Assembly (NCBI GenBank): GCA_946221915.1
Contig: CAMIKG010000036.1
Coordinates: 1 to 48,705 of the forward strand
DNA length: 48,705 nt
Direction: 5' to 3'
From: an uncultured Erwinia sp.
Lineage (GTDB): Bacteria; Pseudomonadota; Gammaproteobacteria; Enterobacterales; Enterobacteriaceae
In this document: one piece after another, positions 34,626 through 46,600 of the stretch
Position numbering within the stretch: the stretch's first letter is position 1
Layout: every line of letters starts with the position of its first letter
Program-made: the position numbers and the translations under genes
The notes under the pieces: generated by a model
What the model saw: only the letters and a program-made list of their open reading frames with translations
Database searches by the model: none
Told to the model about the DNA's origin: nothing

Positions 34626-37600
34626 ATGGCACAGCTCAATGAAGGTCGCGTCGATATTATCTCCCGTGATGACGGGGTACTCCTCTCCCAGGCCAATGGC
34701 GGTTATTCCCACGAGGTTACCCTTACGCGGCCGAGCGTGGTGCGCATTAACGGCACCCGCGCGATGGTGGCGTCCTATGAACGAGAGGGTAATGACCTGA
34801 TCCTGCATATGCAGGACGGCACCACGGTGCGTTACCGTCAATTTTTCTTCGAAGATGTGGATGGCGATCACAGTGAGCTGGTGTTTGATGATGGCGTTAA
34901 TCCACCAGAGCATGCTCTCTTCCCGATGACCGCAGAGGCGACAGATGCGACCACCGCATTAGCGATGACGCCAGAGTATGAGTCACTGAGCAGCATTGAG
35001 CCGTTGCTGCTGGCGGGTACGGATACCGGTACCGGTGTCATGACCGCCGCCGGTTTTGGTGCGCTGGGTGTGCTGGGCGCGATTGTTGGGGTCGCGGCTA
35101 ACGCTGGCGGTGGTGGTGGTGGCGGTGACGACGCAGGTGGCGGCGGTACGGCGCCACTGACACCAGTCATCAGCATCAACCCTTTCGCCGGCGATAATGT
35201 GCTGGATGTCGGCGAGAAAAACAGCGCCCAGACACTTTCCGGTACCACCACCAACGTGGAAGCGGGCCAGACAGTTACCATTGTGCTCGGCGGCGTGACC
35301 TATACCACTACCGTGGGCGCGGATGGCAGCTGGAGCATCTCCGTACCGCCTGCAGCGCTGCAGGCGCTGGCGGAAGGTACCAGCACAATAACGGTCACTG
35401 TCAGCAACAGCGCCGGTACTCAGGCCAGCGGCAGCGTGGTGATTACCGTTAACGGTGACGCGGCCGTGATCCCGACCATCGGTATCAACGACTTTGCCGA
35501 AGACAATGTGCTGGATGCGGGTGAGAAAGGCAGCGCCCAGACGCTTTCCGGCACCACCACCAATGTGGAGGCGGGTCAGACGGTAACCATTGTGCTCGGC
35601 GGCGTGACCTATACCACTACCGTGGGTGCGGATGGCAGCTGGAGTATCTCGGTGCCGCCAGCGGCACTGCAGGCGCTGGCTGACGGCACCAGCACCATTA
35701 CTGCCACCGTCAGTAACAGTGCCGGCACTCAGGCCAGCGGCAGTCTGAATATCTCGGTTGAACCCACCCCGGTGTTGCAACCGACTATCGCTCTGGATGA
35801 TTTTGCCGGTGACAATGTGCTCTCTGGTGCTGAGAAACAGATTGATCAAACGCTGAGCGGTACTACCACCAATGTGGAGGCGGGCAGAACGGTAACCATC
35901 ACGCTGGGCAATGCTGTCTACAGTGCTGTGGTGCAGTCGGATGGCAGCTGGAGTGTGAACGTGCCGGCAGCGGCACTGGCTGCGCTGGCTGACGGTACGG
36001 CGACGATTACTGCCAGCGTCAGCAATGCCGCAGGTACGGTAGTCAGTGCCAGCGAGACGCTGACCGTCCAGCCAAATAACACCCCGAGTATTGCGCTGGA
36101 ACCACTCAGCGGTGATGGCTATCTCAATGGTACTGAAGCAGGGCAAAATCTGGAGATCGGCGGTACTACCAGCGGAATTACTGCGGGTAGTATTGTTATC
36201 ATCACCTTAAACAATAAAAACTACGTTGCCCTCGTCAATCCTGATGGCAGCTGGTCTGCGACTGTTTCTCCTCCTGATCTGGCTCTGCTGGCGCAGGGGC
36301 CAGTATCAGTGACGGTCAGTACCCTCGACAGTGATGGCAATACGGTCAGCAGTTCAGGTCAGCTGATCGTTATGACTACTACGCCGGACGCGTCAATCGA
36401 TCCGCCATTTGGTGGTGATACCACGCTGAATGGTGCGGAAGCGGGAGTCGATCAGACTCTGACCGGTAATACTGGTGCCACTGGCCCGGGGCAAACGGTG
36501 GTGGTCACCGTTGGCGGCACCGATTATCCGGCGACGGTAGGGACTGACGGTAGCTGGTCTGTCACCATCCCGGCGGATGATCTGGCTAACCTGCCACAGG
36601 GTAATGGCAACGCTATCGTGGTGGAAGTCACCGACCCGGCAGGTAACACCAACTCTTCCACCACCCCGATCGTGGTGGACACCCTGCCGCCAGATGTGGA
36701 ACTCACCGGTCCTGTTTCCGGCGATGGCTACCTGAATGCCGTGGAACAGGGTCTGCCGCTGACCATCAGCGGCAGCGGAGAAGAGGGCGCTACCATTGTG
36801 GTGACGCTGAATGGCAACCCTTACACCACGACGGTGACTAACGGCGCCTGGTCGGTTGAAGTCCCGGCGGCTGACGTCAGCGAGATTGCTGATGGCGACT
36901 ACAATGTGACCATTACTGCCACGGATACGGCGGGTAATACCACCACCATCACCAGCCCGCTGACGGTGATTGCCGATCCAGCCAACCTGCCATCCATCAC
37001 CGTCACCGCTTTTGCCGGTGATAACGTGCTGGACGGCGCTGAACAGCAAACCCAGCAGTTTGTCACCGGTACTTCCAGCAATGTGCAGCAGGGACAAGTC
37101 GTTACCATTACATTTGGTGGCAACAGCTATACCGGGGAGGTACAGGCAAGCGGCAGCTGGTCGGTCGCCATCCCGGCCAGTGCGCTGGCAGGACTCACTA
37201 ATGGCAGCCAGAGTTATACTGTCAGCGTGAGCGATGCGGCAGGTAACCCGGCAGGCAGTAACAACAGCTTTACCGTCGATACCACGCTGGTGGCGATCGC
37301 TCTCGATCCGATCAGTGGCGATGGCTATCTCAACGCCCTTGAAGCCCAGACAGCACTCAGTGTCTCTGGGACGTCAAGCAATCTGCCGTCTGGCTCAACG
37401 GTCACAGTGGCGTTTGGCGGCACAAACTATACAGCGAATGTTGGCCCAACCGGAGTCTGGAGCTTCACTGTGCCAGCCACCGCGCTGCAGAACCTGCCTG
37501 AAGGTCCGCTGACGGTCACGGCGACGGCACCGGGTGCTGCGCCAGCGCAAAGCACCCTGAATGTGGCGATTGCACCGCTGCCGCAGCCAGTACTGGATAC

Positions 37601-40600
37601 GCCATTTGGCGATGGCACGCTGAATAATGCCGAAGCGCAGACGGTTCAGACGCTGGAGGGTTCCACCGGCATCACCGGTGACGGCCAGCAGGTGACGGTG
37701 ACGCTCGGCGGTATTAACTACCCGGCGACAGTTGATGACGACGGGAACTGGAGCGTCGATATTCCAGCCACCGCCCTGCAAAACCTGAATAATGGCACAG
37801 GCAATATCGTGGTTAAGGTGACTGATGCGGCAGGCAATACCAGCAGCAGCACCACGCCGATTATCGTTGATAAAGTGAATCCGACGATCAGCATTGAGCC
37901 TGTCGCCGTGGATAACCGCATTAATGCCACGGAGCAGGATCAACCACTGCTGGTGGAAGGCCAGACCAAAGCTGGCTCCACAGTCACCGTTACGCTGAAT
38001 GGCGTGCCGTATCCGGCGACAGTGGATGCAGATGGTTACTGGTCGGCTACGATTCCGGCCTCAGTATTGCAGGGGCTTAACGATGGCAGCTACAACGTCA
38101 CCGTCGCAGTAACCGACAGCGCGGGCAATACCAATTCGCAAACCACCGCGGTGACACTGCTGACCGCGACACCAGCCTTTACCCTGGCGCCGGTGGCGGG
38201 AGATGGCTGGCTGAACAGCACCGAGGCCGGGCAGCCGCTGACGGTGAACGGTACTGGCACCTTCGGCGATACCGTCACCGTTACGCTGCATGGCAAAACC
38301 TACACCACCACCGTCGATAACACTGGCAGCTGGTCAGTCGAGGTGCCGACCAGCGATCTGGCGACGCTGGCGAATGGCAGCAGCTATACCGTAGGCGTCA
38401 CCGTATCGGATGTGGCAGGTAACAGTTCATCACAACAGGCGACACTGGCGGTGGATACCTCTGCGCCAGCCGCCACGCTGAATCCGATTGCGGGTGATGG
38501 CGTACTCAACGCTACTGAGCAGGATCAGCCGCTGGTCATCAATGGCACTGGCTCCGCCGGTGCTACCGTCACCGTGACCCTGAATGGTGAAGATTATGTG
38601 GTGGAAGTGGGTCAGAACGGTCAGTGGGCGGTCACGATCCCGGCGGCCGATCTGGGCGCACTCAATGACACCAGTTATCCGGTCACCGTTGTCGTCAGCG
38701 ATGCTGCGGGCAATACCACACCGATAAATACGACCCTGGTGGTCAATACCGCCGCCCCTGCGCTGTCGCTGAATACCATTGATGCCGACGGTACGATCAA
38801 TGCCACTGAACAGGGCCAGCCGCTGCCGATTAGCGGTACGGGTAATGCCGGTGACACAATTACCGTCACGCTCAATGGCGTCAATTACACCACCACCGTG
38901 GGCGCGGGCAACACCTGGAGCCTGAATATTCCGGCATCAGCGTTGCAGGCGATCGATGACGGCCAGCAGCAGTTAACGGTAACGGCGACCAACAGTGTGG
39001 GCAATACCACCAGTGCGCCGCCTGTCATCTTAACCTTTGATACCGCCGCGCCAGCGTTAACGGTCGGTGCGATTTCCGGTGACGGCTATCTTAGCCAGGT
39101 GGAAGCGGGCAGTGCACTGATTATCAGCGGTACCGGGGACAGCGGCGACGGTATTGTCGTGACCTTCAATAACGTCGACTATCCCGCCACGGTGGTCAAT
39201 GGTCAGTGGAGCGTTGAGATCCCCTCAACGGTACTGGCTGGCGTGGCGGACGGCGCTTACACCGTCAGCGTCACAGCCACCGATAGCGTCGGCAACACCA
39301 GTACGGTCACCAGTCCGCTGACGGTGGTGGCCGATCCGGCTAATCAGCCGACGATTACCATCGATATCAACGCCTTTGCCGGTGATGGCACCCTGGATGG
39401 CGCGGAGCAGACGGAAGATCAGCTGGTGCTGGGCGGTACCACCAATGTGGAAGCCGGACGTACTGTCACGGTGACGCTGGGCAGCGAAACCTTCACTGGC
39501 GTGGTGCAGTCAGGCGGCGTCTGGAGCGTGGTGATCTCGGCCACCGCGTTTGCCGGTTTGACTAACGGCACTTACACCATCGCGGCGACGGTCACAGACC
39601 GCGCCGGCAATCCGGCAAGTGATGAGCAGGACTTCACCGTTAATAACACCGATCCGGCGGTATCAATTGGCATTATCAGTGATGATAATTATCTGAACGC
39701 GGATGAAGCGGCGGATGGCATTACCATTAACGGCAGTTCGATTAATCTGCTGTCGGGCACCGCGGTAACAGTCAATTTTAATGGTAACAGTTATGTCACT
39801 CAGATTGGCTCCGATGGTAAATGGAGCATCAATGTGGCGGCCAGCGAGTTAACGGGGCTGGCTGATGGTCCACTGACTGTGACTGCCAGCGCGCTGGACT
39901 CTGATGGCAATACCGTCAGCGCCAGCCATACGCTGACGGTAGTGATTAACGATCTGCCAGAGGCAACGCTGAATACGCCATTCGGCGACAGCTTCCTCAG
40001 CGCTGATGAAATGGAAAGCGCCCAGACGCTGACGGGCAGCACCGGCGTGGCGGGCGACGGTCAGAGTGTCACAGTCAATATTGGGGGCATTGATTACGAG
40101 GCAGAGATTGATGCGCTGGGTAACTGGTCGGTCAGTATTCCGGCCAGCGCCCTGCAGAGTCTGGCCGATGGCAGCAGCAATATCGTGGTAACGGTGAGTG
40201 ATGCGGCAGGTAATACCGACACCTTAACCGCGCCGTTTACCGTCGATACCGCAGCGCCGCAGATCACCGTCAATCCGGTTGCGGGCGATGGTCTGATCAA
40301 TGCCAGTGAACAGGGCCAGGATCTGCTGGTGCGTGGCACCGCCGAGGCGGGCGGCACCGTCACAGTGACCCTGAATGGCGTCGATTACCCGGCGACAGTG
40401 CTGCTTAACGGCAGCTGGACTGCCACCATTCCGGCCAGCGTCTTGCAGGGGCTGGCGGATGGCAAATACGATCTCACTATTACCGCTACTGATGCGGCCG
40501 GCAACAGCGACACCGCGCTGGCGCCATTTGAACTGGATACTGGCGCGCCTGCCTTTACCCTTGGCGCCATTGCTGTTGATGGCACGCTGAATGCCACCGA

Positions 40601-43600
40601 ACAGGGGCAGCCGCTGGCAATCACGGGTACCGGCACGGTCGGTGACACCGTCAGCGTGACGCTGAATGGCAATACCTACACCGGTACTGTTGGCAGCAAC
40701 GGTCAGTGGAGTGTGTCAGTGCCTGCCAGCGATCTCGGCGCGCTGACGAACGGCAGCTATCCGGTGAGCGTCACGGTCAGTGATGCGGCGGGTAACAGCA
40801 CCAGCCAGCAGAGCACGCTGGCAGTGGATGTCACGCCACCCGCGGTGACCATCAGTTCACCGTCCGGCAATGGCATTCTGAGCACGGAAGAGCAGGGTCA
40901 ACCGCTGTCGCTGAGCGGCAGCGGTGAGTCGGGTAACATCGTTACCGTGACCCTGAACGGTAAAACTTACCAGGCGACGGTAGGCGTCAACGGCCAGTGG
41001 ACGCTGGAAGTGCCGGCCACCGATCTGGCGGCGTTGAGTGAAGGCGAATATCCGATCAGTGTCACCGCACGCGATGCGGCGGGCAACACCACCACCACAG
41101 AGAGCAGCATCACGCTGGATAACACCCAGCCGACGCTGACCGTCAATACCGCCGCGTTTGCCGGTAACGGTGTGGTGGATGGCGCAGAGCTGCAGCTGGA
41201 TCAGGTGCTGTCCGGCACCACCAGCGCGCAGCCGGGGCAGACGGTCACCGTGACCGTTAACGGCGGCAGCTATACCGGCCTGGTACAGTCTGATGGCAGC
41301 TGGCAGGTGACGATACCTGCGGGATCAATGGCAGGGCAGACCGATGGCAGCCACAACCTGACAGTCAGCGTCAGCAATGCGCAGGGCAACAGCGTCAGTA
41401 CCTCTGGCAGCTATACCATCAACACCGCCGCCAGCAGCCTGGCGATAGCGCCACTGAGTGGTGATGGCTACCTGAGCGCCGCCGAAGCGCAGCAGCCGCT
41501 GCTGATCAGCGGCCAGACGACCAATGTGACGACGGGCAGCACGGTGCAGGTGACGGTCAATAATGTCACCTATACCGGACTGGTAACGGGTGATGGTAGC
41601 TGGACGGTGTCGGTTCCTGCCGGGGCGCTAACGGGTGTGGCGGATGGCACGCTGACCGTCAGTGCGACGGTGAACGATGCCACCGGTACGCCAGTGACCA
41701 CCACCGCGCCGCTGAATGTGTTGATCGCGACTCAGCCGAACGCAACGCTTAATACGCCATTTGGTGACGGCGTGCTGAACGCCGCGGATGTCGGCAGCGA
41801 TGGTACGCTGACCGGCAGCACCGGCATTACCGGTGCAGGCCAGTCCGTAAGCGTCAACATTGGCGGTACCGACTATACCGGTACGGTGGCTAACGATGGC
41901 AGCTGGAGCATCACCATTCCGTCCGCCGTATTGCAGGGGTTGGGCGAAGGGGATACCAACTTTACCGTCACGGTGACGGATGTGGCGGGCAATACCGACA
42001 GCGCCAGCGGCAGCGTGCGGGTGGATACTGAGTCTCCTGCGCTGCTGGTCGACACTCTGGCGGGTGATGGTATCGTCAATCTTACTGAGAAAGGCCAGCC
42101 GCTGGAGGTCAGTGGTACAGGCGAAATCGGCGCCACGATTACCGTTAACTTTAACGGCACTAACTACACCACCACCGTGGGCGGTGGCGGAAGCTGGTCA
42201 CTGGATATTCCGCAGAGCGCCATCGGCGGTCTGGCGGATGGCAGCTACAGCCTGCAGGTAACGGCAACCGATCCGGCAGGCAACAGCACTCAGCAAACCG
42301 GTTCCTTTACGGTGAAAGCCGATGCCAGTGTGTTGCCATCGATTAGCGTTAATGCCTTCGCGGGTAACAATATTGTCGATGGCGCAGAGCAGCAGACCGC
42401 GCAGTTACTGTCCGGTACCACCACTAACGTGGAAGCGGGCCAGCAGGTCACCATTACCCTCGGCAGCAGCGTGTATACAGCGCTGGTGCAGGCCAGCGGC
42501 GCATGGAGCGTGGAAATCCCAGCGGCGGATTTACTGGCGCTGAACAATGGTACGGTGACATTCAACGTTGCCGTGACGGATGTGGCAGGAAATAGTGCCA
42601 GCGGTTCCCTTAGCGTGGCGATTAATAACCAGCTCTCTGGTCTGTCGGTTGATGTCATCAGTACCGATGGTTATCTCAATGCCACAGAAGCCGCCAGCGA
42701 TCTGACGATTAGCGGCACCTCCGCGAATGTCCCGCAGGGCAGCACCATTACCGTGCAGTTTAACAACCAGACCTTCACCACCACCGTTGGTGCGAATGGC
42801 GTATGGAGCCTGGTCGTGCCAGCGGCATCAGTCGCGGGGCTGCCGGATGGCGTGGCGCAAATCAATGTCAGCGCTGTCGATGCGGCAAGTAATCCGGTCA
42901 GCAGCAGCGGCACACTGAATGTCCACGTCAATGATCTGCCGGTCGCCACTATCCAGCCGCCGTTTGGCGACAGTTATCTGAGCAGCGCGGAGGCAGCCGG
43001 CACCCAGGTGCTGCGCGGCAGCACCGGCGTCAGCGGTGACGGCCAGACGGTCAATATCAATATTGGCGGCGTCGATTACAGTGGTGTGGTGGACAGCAGT
43101 GGTAACTGGACACTCTCGCTGCCCGCCAGCGTATTGCAGGGGCTGACAGCAGGTGACAGTGATGTCGTTGTGACGGTGACGGATGCCGCAGGCAACACCA
43201 GCAACGTCACCGCGCCGATTACCGTGGACTTCAGCGCACCGACCTTAACCATCGGCGCGATTGCCGGTGATGGCCTGGTGAATGCCGCGGAAGCGCAGGC
43301 AGCGATCACGGTGGCGGGCACCACTACGGCAGAAGAAGGGCAGGTGGTGACCATTACCCTTAATGGTCAAACCTACACGGCAACCGTCGGCGCGACGGGG
43401 GGCTGGACGCTGGATCTGCCTGCCGGTGCGCTGGCAGGCATCAGCAACGGCAGCTACACCCTGACCGCGACGGTCACCGATGCTGCAGGCAACCCGGTCA
43501 CGCAAACCAGCACGGTCACCGTTGCGACCGCACTGCCGCAACCGACCATCGACACGCCATTTACCGATGGCTATCTCAACAGCAATGATGCGCTGAGCAC

Positions 43601-46600
43601 CCAGACGCTGGAGGGTACCACTGGTTTAACGGGCAGCGGACAAACGGTAGTGATCACTATTGATGGCGATGACTATACGGTGAACGCTGATGCCGATGGT
43701 AACTGGACGCTGGATCTCGAAGCCAGCACGCTGCAGGGGCTGTCGGAAGGCATCGTGCCCATCACGGTGACGGTCACGGATGCCGCGGGCAATAGCGGCA
43801 GTGCGTCCAGCACGGTGAATATCGACTTCACCGCACCGGCACTGACCATTGCCAGTATTTCTGGTGATGACTTCATCAATGCCGCCGAATCGCTGCAGTC
43901 GGTTGCGATTACCGGTACAGCATCTGCCTCAGAGGCAGGACAGACGGTCACGGTTACCTTTAACGGGCAGACGTATCAGACGCAGGTGCAGAGCGGCGGC
44001 AGCTGGAGTGTTAACCTGCCAGCCACTGCGCTGCAGGGACTGGCAGATGGCAGCTACACGGTTTCCGCCAGTCTCACCGATCAGGCGGGGAACATCACCC
44101 CTGCCAGCCGCACCGTTACTCTCGACGCTTCGGCGGCGAACCTGCCAACCGTGACGATTGATGCCACCCTTGCTGGCGACAACTATATCAACCAGAGTGA
44201 ATCCGGTCAGAGCCTGACAGTAAGCGGAACCAGCACCAATATTGAGGTGGGCAGAACCATTACGGTCACGCTGAACGGTGAGACCACGACGGCGCTGGTG
44301 GTGGCAGGCGGCGGCTGGACAGCCATCTTCGACGCCAGCGTGGTGGGGGATTTGTCCGATGGCGCGCATGTCATTACCGCCACGGCGACGGATGCAGCGC
44401 AGAACCCGGCGAGCGCCAGCCATACGGTCACGGTAGTGGCCGGTGCGGCGGTGCAGCCGACCATCAGCATTAATGAAGTCGCGGGTGATGATATCATCAC
44501 GGCGCAGGAAGCGAACGATCCGCTGGTGATCACCGGTTCCAGCCAGCGTATTCCGGCGAACAGCACCATTGAAGTGACGCTGAATAACCAGACTTACCTG
44601 GCCACGGTTGACGCTAACGGTAACTGGCGTGTTGAGGTGCCTGCTGCAGATGTCCAGAACCTGCCGCAGGACAGCAACACCATTACGGCGACCGGCGAGG
44701 ATGTCGCAGGCAACGTGGCGGAGGCGACGCATGACTTTACTGTCGACACCATTCCACCATTACTGACTGCGACGCTGGATGTCGGCACCGACGGCATTCT
44801 TAATCTGGCGGAGGCGCTGGCTGGTTTGGTGATTGGTGGTCAGACCGACCCTGGACTGACCGTGACGCTGGTACTGAATGCCAAAACTTACACCGCCGTG
44901 GCTGACAACGGCGGCGTCTGGAGCGTGGATATCCCGGCGGGCGACCTGCTGCAACTGGCGGATGGAAATGTCGAAGTAGGCCTGTCGGTCACCGACAGCA
45001 ACGGCAACACCACCACGGATGTGCTGGACTTCGATGTGCAGGTCAATACGCTGCCAGCGCTGACGCTGCTGACACCGTTCACTGATGGCGTACTGAATGC
45101 CATTGAAGCGTCAACGGATCAGGTGCTGACGGGGGTCGCCACTAACCTTGCCGTGGGCACGGCTGTGACGGTAAACATCGGCGGCGTCATCCTTACCGGT
45201 GAGGTCACGGCTGGCAATGTCTGGAGTGTGGATATTCCGGCGGGCACGCTGGCGACCCTGCTGGACGGCACGGTACAAATCGATATCAGCGCGACAGACA
45301 ACGCCGGTAACCCGGCGACGGTCACCTCCAATCTCGATGTTGTGATCCGTAATCTGCCGGTTGCCGCTATCCTGACGCCATTTGGTGATGGCGCGCTGAA
45401 TGCCATCGAAGCCGCAACCGATCAGGTACTGCAGGGCACTACCGGCATCACCGGCGCCGGACAAAGCGCGACGTTAAGCATTGGCAATCAGGAATTTGCG
45501 GTCACGGTAGATGAGTATGGCAACTGGAGCGCGACCCTGACGTCAGCGCAGTTGCTGGCGCTGGGCAACGGCACGCATACCATTGAGTTGACGGTGAGCG
45601 ACCGCTTCGGCAATGAGGATACCGACACGCTGGACTTTAACGCGATTCTTACCGGCCTGCCGCAGCCGACGCTGGATACGCCATTCACCGATGGCATCAT
45701 CAACGCGGTGGAAGCAGCCGCGGGTGGTGTGTTAACCGGTGAAACCGGCATTGCCACCCCATTGACCGGTCAGGAACGGGTCTCTGTCTCGCTTAATGGC
45801 GTGGCTTATCCGGCGACAATCGACCTGGCAACAGGAGAATGGTCGCTGACGCTGTCGGACTCTCTGCTGCTGGGGCTGCAAAACGGCAGCTGGCCACTCA
45901 GTGTCACGGTAACCGACAGCGCAGGTAACGTGGTGACGATTGATGATTCGATTACCGTTGCTACCACGCTGCCAGCGCCAACCATCAACCTGCCGTTTGG
46001 CGACGGTGCGCTGAATATCGCTGAAGCAGTCAGCGCGCAGATTATCAATGGTAAAACCGGCGTGACCGGCGCAGGACAGGCGGTCAGTGTCGAAATTACC
46101 AACGGCACGGGCACGATTACACTGCCAGCAACCGTTGATAACAACGGCAACTGGTCGCTGTCGCTGAGCCCGACGCAACTGGCGACGCTGACGGATGGCA
46201 CCCATACCATTACCGTCACCGCGACAGATGCGGCGCAGAATACTAATACGGCGAACCTGACGGTCACCACGGCGCTGACGCCTCCTAACCCTGAAATTGA
46301 TACCCCCTTTGTTGATGGCATCCTCAGCATCAGTGAAGCCGCTGCGGGTGTAACGCTGACCGGGCGCACCGGCGTCTCCGGCCTGAATCAGGGCGTACAG
46401 CTGAAAATTGATGTGAATGGCATCACGTATACCGGCACGGTTGACAGTAACGGGGAGTGGTCAGTAACGCTGCCAGCGGGGGCGTTAAGCGGATTAACCA
46501 CCGGTTCGCATACCATCAATGTCACTGTGACTGACAGCGCGGGTAATACCAACACCGACAGCCTGACCTTTAACGCTGCGCTGACCGCGCCAACGGTAAC

